A stretch of 64,000 bases of DNA from Methylocystis sp. Sn-Cys (GTDB taxonomy: Bacteria > Pseudomonadota > Alphaproteobacteria > Rhizobiales > Beijerinckiaceae). A program made the translations under genes and the position numbers. Under the pieces are notes generated by a model, which was not told the origin of the DNA, made no database searches, and worked only from the letters and a program-made list of their open reading frames with translations. The stretch is from positions 310,001 to 374,000 of the forward strand of contig NZ_JAERVJ010000002.1 in assembly GCF_016745395.1 (NCBI RefSeq). Direction: 5' to 3'. Shown in pieces: positions 17,011-24,578 of this stretch; the stretch's first letter is position 1; every line of letters starts with the position of its first letter.

Positions 17011-17655
17011 ACTTCGCGCCGGTCCGCGCTTGATCGCGGTGGTCAGCAGCAGCCACAGCACAAGGGCGTTCAACATGTGCCAAACGAAATGCGTGCCGAG
17101 CGCAAAGACGCCGCAGACGTCGCGATCCATCGTGCGAAAAACGAGAGATACGGCGAATGTCGTTGCGGCGAGGCCGAGCCCTTTGGATGTCTCGGGGTCG
17201 CGCGAACGCAGGAGAGCCGAAAAAGAGATCAGCGCCGCAAGCGCCGGCAGATAGGCGATCGACCCATTCAAACCCGTGAATGACGCGTCGACCGTATAGC
17301 TCGCGGCGGCGAAGGCGAATGTCACGCCTGCAGCCGTCCATGCGCCCAGGCCGAAGAAGCGGCGCAGCGCCAGAAAGAAATAGCCGTAGATAAAGATAGC
17401 GATGGGGATGACGTCGAGCAGCATGGCGCCGCGCGTGGCGAGCGTGTGGAAGGCGAAGCTGCCGAGGCCGACTATCGCCGTCACGCCGATCAACGCCAAT
17501 GCGGGAAGGTCGCGCCCGTCGCGTCGGCGCAGAATCGCATAGGCGGAGACGGCCGAGATGAGAAAGGCGGCGTTGGAGACGGCGTTGAACGGCTCGGACC
17601 AGAATCGGTCATCGAGGCGTTCGCAATAATCGAGAATAGTTTCGCGCCAATTCAT
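16963..17655 (-). CDS. Alkaline ceramidase-like membrane hydrolase
   Basis: A 230-residue, seven-segment membrane protein started at ATG 17655 (MNWRETILDYCER). It has the conserved pattern of the ceramidase (alkaline phytoceramidase) family: 'WSEPFNAVSNAAFL' early, 'GLGSFAFHTLATRGAMLLDV' with the Ser-His-Asp set in the middle, and 'THFVWHMLNALVLW' at the end with the two metal-binding histidines. In eukaryotes the family hydrolyses ceramide; bacterial members are less studied, and the substrate may be another amide lipid such as an ornithine lipid or sphingolipid. It stands alone, convergent with the CPBP-like gene. Confidence 0.8.
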   Translation of the reverse strand: MNWRETILDYCERLDDRFWSEPFNAVSNAAFLISAVSAYAILRRRDGRDLPALALIGVTAIVGLGSFAFHTLATRGAMLLDVIPIAIFIYGYFFLALRRFFGLGAWTAAGVTFAFAAASYTVDASFTGLNGSIAYLPALAALISFSALLRSRDPETSKGLGLAATTFAVSLVFRTMDRDVCGVFALGTHFVWHMLNALVLWLLLTTAIKRGPARSSGDSKPESERADGRM

Positions 17656-17757
17656 GAAAAAGCGCCGCCTTGAAGGTTCGAGACGGCGCATTTGTCGGCA
17701 GAGGCTTTGTCACAATCAATCGCGTCTGACGCGAGGGTCAGTCGCGATTCTCTCGGC

Positions 17758-18138
17758 TCAGAGAAACTGCGACAAGCCCGGCACGGAATTGGCGATCTCC
17801 CGCACCTTCTCCTTGCCCAGCACGCTTTCGGCATAGCCGAAGACTTCGTGGCCGAGCTTTTGGATCTGGCCCATGTCGAGGCCGAGCGCATTGAGCTTGG
17901 TCGCAAGGCCCATCAGCCCGCCGCTGAGAAGCCCGCCGAGCAGGCCGCCCGCGCTCTCGCCGCTCGCCGCAGCCTCGTCCGCCGCTTGATGCGCGCCCGC
18001 GATCTGGTTCATGAATTCGGCGACCGGGCCGTCGGGAAGCTCCTTGCGAAGGAAGGCGAGCACATGGCCGATCGCCGTTCTCGCTACGCCCGCATCCACG
18101 CCAATCGCAGCCGAAACGCGCGCAATCAATTCATCCAT
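17758..18138 (-). CDS. DUF2267-like small protein (paralogue 1)
   Basis: A 126-residue protein started at ATG 18138 behind a strong GGAGGG site. 'MDELIARVSAAIGVDAGVA' and 'GHVLAFLRKELP' give the helical N-terminal half; a Gly-rich hinge ('GGLLGGLLSGGLMGLA') follows; the end is 'REIANSVPGLSQFL'. This arrangement matches the group usually annotated DUF2267 in Hyphomicrobiales, with unknown function. A paralogue without the Gly hinge is at 19280-19732; the two flank a DUF4424 gene. Cytosolic, no signal. Confidence 0.7.
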   Translation of the reverse strand: MDELIARVSAAIGVDAGVARTAIGHVLAFLRKELPDGPVAEFMNQIAGAHQAADEAAASGESAGGLLGGLLSGGLMGLATKLNALGLDMGQIQKLGHEVFGYAESVLGKEKVREIANSVPGLSQFL

Positions 18139-18264
18139 CAGACCCTCCTCACGCCTCAACAGGCGCGAGACTGTCGCCGGGCCTCCGGACAATTGCAAGC
18201 GGCGGCGCAGGGCGATTGAGGCCGCCACTTCGGGGGCTTAAGCTAAGTCTGTAGAGGAGAAGCC

Positions 18265-19248
18265 ATGTCTCGATTTTTTGCCGGCGCCGTGACGCTCGCT
18301 TTCACATCCGCCTTTTCATTCCCGTCCCACGCAAATGACAGCCAGGCGGAGACCGCGCTCGGCGGGCTGACGCTGAAGCGCTCCGATTCCATCAGGATGG
18401 ACAGCGAGGATTTATACGTCTCTCGCGACCGCGTGCGGGTGACCTATCGCTTCACCAATACGAGCGACCAGCCGATCGAGACGCTTGTCGCCTTCCCCCT
18501 GCCCGACATTCCGCCCGACTATCTGGACAACAAGGTTTTCTGGAGCAGTCTGGCCGACCTCAAGTTCAAAACGACAGTCGACGGCAAGCCGCTCGTGCAC
18601 GAAATTGTCCAGCAAGCGTTTTTCAAGGGGATGGACGTCACGGCCCGGCTTTCCGCCTTGAAAATCCCCCTCAACTACCGCGACCAGAGCTTCGCCGAGG
18701 CGGTCAAAAAGACGCCTAAGCCTGAGCGCGACAAGCTCATCGCCGAAGGCCTCCTGCGCGACGACTCCACGCAGGATGCGCAGTTTTACACAGCCCTATG
18801 GTCGCTGCGCACCAGCGTCACCCGCACGCAGACCTTCCCCGCCAATGCGAGTGTCGTGGTCGAACATGAATATGTTCCGCTCCTCGGCGGCAGCGTCGGG
18901 GGCGGGCTCTCCGCGAGCGCGCGCAAGAACGACTATTTCAAGAATGAGCAACGCAAATATTGCATCGACAAGGAGTGGCTCGCGAGCTTCGACAAGCGCA
19001 TGCAGAAGACCGGGAACAGAGACATCTATGGCGAAATCTGGCTCGGCTATGTGCTGACGACGGGCGCCAATTGGAAAGGCCCCATCGGTGATTTCCGTCT
19101 CGTCATCGACAAGGGCAAGCCGGATACGCTGGTGAGCTTCTGCGCCGAGGGCGTGAAGAAAATTTCGCCGACGCAATTCGAGGTCCGGCATAAAGACTTC
19201 ACGCCGAAGAAAGACCTCGACATTCTCATTGTCCAATGGCCGCAGTGA
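18265..19248 (+). CDS. DUF4424 secreted protein
   Basis: A 327-residue exported protein. Signal peptide through 'SAFSFPSHA|ND', then 'NDSQAETALGGLTLKRSD', 'ISMDSEDLYVSRDRVRVTY'-type pattern (here 'IRMDSEDLYVSRDRV') and 'ETLVAFPLPDIPPDYL', the hallmarks of DUF4424. Family members are periplasmic and of unknown role. Two cysteines near the C-terminal half ('KYCIDKEW', 'VSFCAEGV') may form a disulfide. Start ATG follows GGAGAAG. It is flanked on both sides by minus-strand DUF2267-like paralogues. Confidence 0.85.
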   Translation: MSRFFAGAVTLAFTSAFSFPSHANDSQAETALGGLTLKRSDSIRMDSEDLYVSRDRVRVTYRFTNTSDQPIETLVAFPLPDIPPDYLDNKVFWSSLADLKFKTTVDGKPLVHEIVQQAFFKGMDVTARLSALKIPLNYRDQSFAEAVKKTPKPERDKLIAEGLLRDDSTQDAQFYTALWSLRTSVTRTQTFPANASVVVEHEYVPLLGGSVGGGLSASARKNDYFKNEQRKYCIDKEWLASFDKRMQKTGNRDIYGEIWLGYVLTTGANWKGPIGDFRLVIDKGKPDTLVSFCAEGVKKISPTQFEVRHKDFTPKKDLDILIVQWPQ

Positions 19249-19279
19249 CGCGGCGCGCGCCGCGTCACTGCAGTTTTCC

Positions 19280-19732
19280 TCAAGCGCGCGGGCGCGTCTC
19301 GCCCATTGCGCCCGGCTGTTGCGGCATGACGCCGGAACGCTCCGCCAATGCGGGCAGAATCGCCCGGATCTTGGCGACGCCCTCGTCGCCGATCAGCGCT
19401 TTGGCCCGGTCCACCATCTCCTCGATCAGCCGAGCGCTCTGCGCCTCCGTCAGGCCGAGATTGCCGAGCTTGCCAACCAAAATGTTGAGATCGGCGCGCC
19501 CATGACCCATGAAGCTGGTCAGGCCCTCGATCGCCTGCGTTACGCCGCCGTCGTCGGCCGCTTGCGCCGCGGCGACCGCCTCGCGGGCTCCCTGCATTTT
19601 GTCGATGAATTCGTCGACATGACTCCCCGGCGCCTTGTCACGCAGAAACAGCAGCACATGGCCGATCGCCGCTTTGGCGATCGAAGGTTCGAGCGACGTC
19701 GAGTCGACGACGCGTCGGGTCAGGTCTTCCAT
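19280..19732 (-). CDS. DUF2267-like small protein (paralogue 2)
   Basis: A 150-residue cytosolic protein. 'KAAIGHVLLFLRDKAPGSHVDEFID' parallels 'RTAIGHVLAFLRKELPDGPVAEFMN' of the gene at 17758-18138, and the following helices align, so the two are paralogues. It lacks the long Gly hinge and has a polar tail 'QQPGAMGETRPRA'. Unknown function. Convergent with the DUF4424 gene (31-bp gap). Confidence 0.7.
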   Translation of the reverse strand: MEDLTRRVVDSTSLEPSIAKAAIGHVLLFLRDKAPGSHVDEFIDKMQGAREAVAAAQAADDGGVTQAIEGLTSFMGHGRADLNILVGKLGNLGLTEAQSARLIEEMVDRAKALIGDEGVAKIRAILPALAERSGVMPQQPGAMGETRPRA

Positions 19733-19846
19733 GACTTCCTCCCTTCAGGGATACGCCGAAGGGAAATGTCGCGCTGACCCTGGCCGTCAAGCCAAGTTTG
19801 GCGAATAACTGAGTGGCGAACGACCTGGTGTCGTTGCGCCCCTATA

Positions 19847-19972
19847 CCTCCCCTTTACGGGGAGGTCGGCGGTCGAAGACCGCCGGGTGGGGTTCGCGCA
19901 GCAACGATCGTGGTGGGGCTTTACCCCACCCGACCCCGCTACGCGGGGCCACCCTCCCCGTAAAGGGGAGGG
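19847..19972. repeat. Inverted repeat, CCTCCCCTTTACGGGGAGG family, copy 1
   Basis: Two small palindromes (CTCCCCTTTACGGGGAG and its complement) bracket GC-rich stems ('GGCGGTCGAAGACCGCC', 'GGTGGGG..CCCCACC', 'CCCCGCTACGCGGGG'). Same family at 21425-21551. The rest of the gap 19733-20012 holds no gene that can be supported. Confidence 0.8.
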
Positions 19973-20012
19973 ATGGGCTCACGCCCGGCATTCGGCTGGT
20001 TAATCCGCCGCC

Positions 20013-21245
20013 TCAGGCGGCGTCCAACCCGTAGAGCGAATGCAGCGTGCGCACGGCAAGCTCGGTATAGGCTTCGTCGATCAGCACCGAGAATTTGATT
20101 TCCGAGGTCGTGATCGCGCGGATGTTCACGCCCTTTTCGGCGAGCGCGCGGAAGGCGCGCGCCGCGACGCCGGCGTGGCTTCTCATGCCGATGCCGATGG
20201 CGGAGATTTTCGCGACGTCCTTTTCGCCGGCCATGCTGGCGAAGCCGATCTCGGCCTTGATCTTATCGAGGATCGCAAAGGCGCGTTCGTAGTCTGCCGA
20301 GCCGACCGTGAAGGTCATGTCGGTCGTGCCCTTCTCGGAGACGACCTGGACGATCATGTCAACATTGATGCCGGCCTCGGAAAGCGGCATGAAGACTGCG
20401 GCGGCGACGCCCGGCTTGTCGGCGACATTGCGCAGCGTGATCTGCGCCTCGTCGCGCGAGAAAGCGATGCCTGTGACGACCTGGGCTTCCACAATGTCCT
20501 CCTCGTTGCAGATAAGCGTCCCCTCGCCCGGATTGGCCGGATCGTCGAAGGAGGAGCGCACATAAGTCCGCACCCCGTGCACCATGGCCACTTCGACCGA
20601 GCGGACCTGCAAAACCTTGGCGCCGAGCGACGCCATCTCCAGCATTTCCTCGAAAGCGACGCGGTCCATGCGGCGCGCCTTGGGCACGACGCGCGGGTCG
20701 GTCGTATAGACGCCGTCGACGTCCGTGTAGATGTCGCAGCGATCGGCGTGGATCGCCGCCGCGATCGCCACCGCGCTCGTATCCGAGCCGCCGCGGCCGA
20801 GCGTGGTGATGCGGCCGCTGTCCTTGTGGACGCCCTGGAAGCCGGCGACGACAGCGACCTCGCCGCGTTTGAAGCCTTCGATGATGCCGGCGCCCTCGAT
20901 CGATTCGATACGGGCGGAGCCATGGGTGTCGTTGGTATAGATCGGCGCCTGCCAGCCCAGCCAGGAGCGCGCCGGAACGCCGATCTCCTGCAGCGCGATG
21001 GCCAGAAGGCCTGCGGTGACCTGCTCGCCGGAGGCGACCACAGTGTCATATTCGCGCTGGTCGTAGAGCGGCGCCGCCTCCTTGCACCAGGCGACGAGCT
21101 CGTTGGTCTTGCCGGACATGGCGGAGACGACCACGGCGACCTCGCGGCCGGCGTCCACCTCGCGCTTCACATGGCGCGCGACATTGCGGATGCGCTCGAC
21201 ATTGGCGACCGAGGTGCCGCCGAATTTCATGACCAGACGTGACAT
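20013..21245 (-). CDS. lysC: Aspartate kinase
   Basis: A 410-residue monofunctional aspartokinase, the first step towards lysine, threonine, methionine and diaminopimelate. Starts at ATG 21245 with 'MSRLVMKFGGTSV' (substrate/ATP site 'KFGG'). Further signatures are 'VVSAMSGKTNELV', 'TLGRGGSDTSAVA' and 'DVDGVYTTDPR'. Two ACT domains occupy about residues 260-410 for feedback control by lysine/threonine; 'ITTSEIKFSVL' is in the second. The open frame continues upstream in the repeat region, but the family start is clear. Class with internal start (alpha/beta subunits) is possible; an internal ATG near the ACT part exists, but no convincing ribosome site was picked out. Confidence 0.97.
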   Translation of the reverse strand: MSRLVMKFGGTSVANVERIRNVARHVKREVDAGREVAVVVSAMSGKTNELVAWCKEAAPLYDQREYDTVVASGEQVTAGLLAIALQEIGVPARSWLGWQAPIYTNDTHGSARIESIEGAGIIEGFKRGEVAVVAGFQGVHKDSGRITTLGRGGSDTSAVAIAAAIHADRCDIYTDVDGVYTTDPRVVPKARRMDRVAFEEMLEMASLGAKVLQVRSVEVAMVHGVRTYVRSSFDDPANPGEGTLICNEEDIVEAQVVTGIAFSRDEAQITLRNVADKPGVAAAVFMPLSEAGINVDMIVQVVSEKGTTDMTFTVGSADYERAFAILDKIKAEIGFASMAGEKDVAKISAIGIGMRSHAGVAARAFRALAEKGVNIRAITTSEIKFSVLIDEAYTELAVRTLHSLYGLDAA

Positions 21246-21424
21246 CAGGGAATATCGGTCTTGGGCAGCGGGAAACGGGCGGCCGGCAGAAACGGCGGAC
21301 TGCCAACCGCCTGCCGCCGTGCGAGACGCTCGCGTCCCGCAAAAAGCGCGCGTATATGTGACGGCGCCTGCCGCCCTGTCAACGCCGGGCGCGGCAACCG
21401 GGTTAAAGGCCGGGCGTGAGCTAT

Positions 21425-21551
21425 CCCTCCCCTTTACGGGGAGGGTGGCCCCGCGTAAGCGGGGTCGGGTGGGGTAAGCTCCAACCCGAGTCGTGGCGGC
21501 AAGAACCCCACCCGGCGGCCTGTGGCCGCCGACCTCCCCGTAAAGGGGAGG
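21425..21551. repeat. Inverted repeat, CCTCCCCTTTACGGGGAGG family, copy 2
   Basis: CCCTCCCCTTTACGGGGAGGG, then 'CCCCGCGTAAGCGGGG', then 'CCCCACCCGGCGGCC..' and closing CCTCCCCGTAAAGGGGAGG. Located in the divergent gap between lysC and ubiG (21246-21627), which otherwise shows no gene. Confidence 0.8.
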
Positions 21552-21627
21552 TATCTGGCGCCGACAACGCCAGATGGCTATTTGCCCGATGCCGAGCACA
21601 TCCTCCGCCGAAGCGAAAGAGTTCGAA

Positions 21628-22401
21628 GTGAGCCAAGAGCATCCCGCCCCCCACTCCGCCAGCGTCAATCCCGAGGATGTCGCGCGCTTCAACCGCCTCG
21701 GCGATCTTTGGTGGGACAAGCAGGGCAAGATGGGCATCCTGCACGACATCAATCCCATCCGCGTCACCTATATCCGCGACCATATCCGCCGCTTTCTGCT
21801 CAACGACAAAAGCGCGCTTAACGAATCGCCGGAGCGCCCGCTCGAAGGCGTGCGCATCGCAGACATCGGCTGCGGCGGCGGCATTTTGAGCGAATCGCTC
21901 GCCGAGCTGGGCGCGCAGGTGACGGGGATCGACCCCGCCCCCAACAATATCGCGGTGGCGAGCCGCCACGCCGAGAAGATGGGCCTCACGATCGACTATC
22001 GGAACATCACCGCCGAGACGCTCGCCGAGACCGGCGAGCAGTTCGACGCGGTCGCGGCGCTCGAAGTCATCGAGCATGTCGAGGGACCGAGCGAGTTCAT
22101 CAAAAAGCTCTCCAGCCTGGTCAAGCCTGGCGGCCTTTTGTTTCTGGCGACCATCGATCGCACGATGAAGAGCTATGTCTTCGCCATCCTCGGCGCGGAA
22201 TATGTGCTGGGCTGGGTGCCAAAGGGCACGCATGACCACGACAAATTCATCCGCCCCGACGAGCTTTCGGCCTGGGTGCGCCGCGCCGGCCTGCGGGAGA
22301 TCGACCGCGCCGGCATGACGTTCCAGCCCTTCACGCGAAGCTGGCGCAAGAGCCACGACACCGACGTGAACTATCTGATGGCCGCCAAAAAGGAGGGCTG
22401 A
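21628..22401 (+). CDS. ubiG: Ubiquinone biosynthesis O-methyltransferase
   Basis: A 257-residue SAM-dependent methyltransferase carrying out both O-methylations in ubiquinone synthesis. GTG 21628 is preferred because GAAAGAG lies 6 bases upstream; in-frame ATGs at 21574 and 21589 have no ribosome site and would add 13-18 residues of non-family sequence. Family landmarks: 'EDVARFNRLGDLWWD', 'LHDINPIRVTYI', SAM motif 'ADIGCGGGILSESLA', 'ALEVIEHV' and 'TIDRTMKSY'. Full length. The gene starts just after a repeat and is followed 50 bp later by the IalB-type gene. Confidence 0.93.
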   Translation: MSQEHPAPHSASVNPEDVARFNRLGDLWWDKQGKMGILHDINPIRVTYIRDHIRRFLLNDKSALNESPERPLEGVRIADIGCGGGILSESLAELGAQVTGIDPAPNNIAVASRHAEKMGLTIDYRNITAETLAETGEQFDAVAALEVIEHVEGPSEFIKKLSSLVKPGGLLFLATIDRTMKSYVFAILGAEYVLGWVPKGTHDHDKFIRPDELSAWVRRAGLREIDRAGMTFQPFTRSWRKSHDTDVNYLMAAKKEG

Positions 22402-22451
22402 ACGCTGCAACCGTCTTGTTCGCGCTATGAGCGGAAAGTAGACTTTACGCG

Positions 22452-23159
22452 ATGCTGAACGAATCGTCGCTCCCGTCTCCCTTCGCCAGGCGCGCGCTCC
22501 GGCTCGGCCTGTCGCTCGCCCTTGCGCTCTCGGCGGCCTCAATGACCGCCCCCGCCCCGGCTCTCGCCAAGGAGAAGCCGGCGGCCGCGAAAGACGCGTC
22601 CAAAAAGGACGCCAAGGAGAAGCCCGCGGACGAGGCGGCGGCTCCCGAGGAATCGACCGACAAGAAGGGCAAGAAGAAGGGCAAGACCGATAAGGCCGAC
22701 AAAAGTGCCGGCTCCGGCAAGCCTGAGCAGCTCGCCACCTTCGGCGATTGGGGCGCCTATCTGGCGCAAGGCGGCAAGGACAAAACCTGCTATGCGCTCG
22801 GCCAGCCCAAAGTCCGCGAGCCCAAGACGAAGCTGAAAGACACCTCGGCCTATATTTTCATCTCGTCGCGCCCCGGCGAGGGCGTGCGCAACGAGGTGGC
22901 GATCAATCTCGGCTACGCCACCAAAGACGGCTCCGCCGCGAACGCCGCAATCGACGGCGACGACTGGGAGCTGATCACCAAGGGCACGAACGCCTGGGTG
23001 AAGGATCAGGCCAAGGAGAAGGAATTCGTCGGCGCGCTACGCGGCGGCGCCAAGCTCGTGGTGAAGGCCTCCTCGGCGAAGGGCACCACGACCACCGACA
23101 CCTATACGCTCAAGGGCCTCTCCGACGCGCTGGCGCGCGTGGCGCAAGAGTGCAAGTAA
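22452..23159 (+). CDS. IalB-family (invasion-associated locus B) secreted protein
   Basis: A 235-residue exported protein. Signal region about 12-38 ('LGLSLALALSAASMTAPAPALA'-type, ends 'ALA|KE'), a Lys/Ala/Asp-rich linker (39-90), then the IalB domain: 'ATFGDWGAYLAQGGKDKTCYALGQ', split at about 93-116, 'YIFISSRPGEGVRNEV' and 'DTYTLKGLSDAL'. The two cysteines ('KTCYAL' and C-terminal 'QECK') are conserved as a likely disulfide. IalB was named in Bartonella for erythrocyte entry, but the family is widespread in free-living Hyphomicrobiales and is probably a periplasmic or envelope protein. The charged linker is longer than usual. Confidence 0.88.
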   Translation: MLNESSLPSPFARRALRLGLSLALALSAASMTAPAPALAKEKPAAAKDASKKDAKEKPADEAAAPEESTDKKGKKKGKTDKADKSAGSGKPEQLATFGDWGAYLAQGGKDKTCYALGQPKVREPKTKLKDTSAYIFISSRPGEGVRNEVAINLGYATKDGSAANAAIDGDDWELITKGTNAWVKDQAKEKEFVGALRGGAKLVVKASSAKGTTTTDTYTLKGLSDALARVAQECK

Positions 23160-23166
23160 GCGAGTC

Positions 23167-23327
23167 GGACCGCGGGCCTTCAGGCCCGCACAGTCTGTCG
23201 ACAAACCTTTGAGGCGACCACGTCCTTCGAGACGCGAGCTTCGCTCGCTCCTCAGGATGATGTCTGAGTAGTTGGTGTAGAGGCCCTTCAGGTCCGCATG
23301 TCGAGCGCGCCTGAAGGCGCGCGGTCC
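23167..23327. repeat. Palindromic repeat, GGACCGCGCGCC family, copy 3 (split)
   Basis: Left half GGACCGCGGGCCTTCAGG.. at 23167-23189 and right half ..CCTGAAGGCGCGCGGTCC at 23305-23327, separated by 115 bases containing 'GCGAGCTTCGCTCGC' (a separate small hairpin). The split form suggests something inserted between two arms, or decay. The gap 23160-23502 has no gene. Confidence 0.7.
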
Positions 23328-23502
23328 AGCTTCCGCGCCCTCCTATTTTCGTCATTTAGCGAATGCCCTTTTCGACCCCCATGCCGTCGCACGGCTGCAA
23401 ACTTGGCGGTTTAGAAGCCGAAGAAATCAGTCTTGGCTGCGACGCTTCCCTGGCCGGCAGAAGACCTGGCCCGCGTTCCGGCTTCCCGGAGACCTGACCT
23501 TC

Positions 23503-24426
23503 ATGAAGAATGAGACGCTCGACCTCCTCGCCCACGAAGACCGCATCCGCGCCGAATTGCTGGACAGTTTCGACGAGGAGCTGGAGGAGGAAATCGACGA
23601 CCAGCGACTTGCGAAGCTTCTCGACAACGCCGCCGAGCAACCGGAAATTTCGGGCCTCGATCGGACCCTCTATTTCAAGGAGCTGTTCCGCCTCCAGCGC
23701 GAGTTGGTGAAGCTGCAGGACTGGATCGCGACGAACAAGAAAAAGGCGGTCGTGATCTTCGAGGGGCGCGATGCGGCAGGGAAAGGCGGCGTCATCAAGC
23801 GCGTCACGCAGCGGCTCAACCCCCGCGTCTGCCGCGTCGTGGCTCTGCCGGCGCCGAGCGAGCGCGAGAAGTCCCAATGGTATTTCCAGCGTTACGCGCC
23901 GCATCTGCCGGCCGGCGGCGAGCTCGTTCTATTCGACCGCTCCTGGTACAATCGCGCCGGCGTCGAACGGGTCATGGGATTCTGCACGGAGGACGAGGTC
24001 GAGGAGTTTTTCCGCAGCGTCGCGGATTTCGAGCGCATGCTCGTGCGTTCGGGGATAACGCTGATCAAATATTGGTTCTCAATCTCCGACAGTGAACAGC
24101 ATTTTCGCTTCCAGATGCGCATCCACGATCCGCTGAAACAATGGAAGCTCAGCCCAATGGATCTCCAGTCCCGCGTGCGCTGGGAGGCCTATACGAAGGC
24201 CAAGGAGTCCATGCTGGAGCGCACGCATATCGCCGAGGCGCCCTGGTGGGTCGTCGAGGCCGACGACAAGAAGCGCGCGCGGCTGAACTGCATCGCGCAT
24301 CTCCTCAGCCAATTTCCCTATGAGGAAGTCCAACGCCCGCTCGCGGAGCTTCCCCCGCGCGTGCACAACCCCGATTACATTCGCGAGCCGATCGCCGAGA
24401 GCATGTACGTGCCACGCAAATATTGA
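23503..24426 (+). CDS. ppk2: Polyphosphate kinase 2
   Basis: A 307-residue PPK2-family kinase using polyphosphate to phosphorylate nucleotides. Walker A 'EGRDAAGKGG' (87-96) and Walker B/lid start 'FDRSWYNRAGVE' (145-156) are intact, and 'KYWFSISDSEQ', 'SPMDLQSRVRWEAYTKAK' and 'APWWVVEADDKKRARLN' match class I (NDP-phosphorylating) enzymes. N-terminal extension about 55 residues, acidic. Lone gene; the polyphosphate kinase 1 gene is not in the window. Symbol given as family name. Confidence 0.95.
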   Translation: MKNETLDLLAHEDRIRAELLDSFDEELEEEIDDQRLAKLLDNAAEQPEISGLDRTLYFKELFRLQRELVKLQDWIATNKKKAVVIFEGRDAAGKGGVIKRVTQRLNPRVCRVVALPAPSEREKSQWYFQRYAPHLPAGGELVLFDRSWYNRAGVERVMGFCTEDEVEEFFRSVADFERMLVRSGITLIKYWFSISDSEQHFRFQMRIHDPLKQWKLSPMDLQSRVRWEAYTKAKESMLERTHIAEAPWWVVEADDKKRARLNCIAHLLSQFPYEEVQRPLAELPPRVHNPDYIREPIAESMYVPRKY

Positions 24427-24578
24427 GCGCGCGCCACAAGGGACCCAGAGCCGGCGTTCATCGCCCCGGCGATGGCGTGGCGGCGTGAGGGGGATGGTCA
24501 GGATTTTTGTCCAGTCGCGCACGCAAAGACGTTATGCTGCCGGGCAGCGACGGAGCGCCGCTCCGCATGAGGAAGCTG

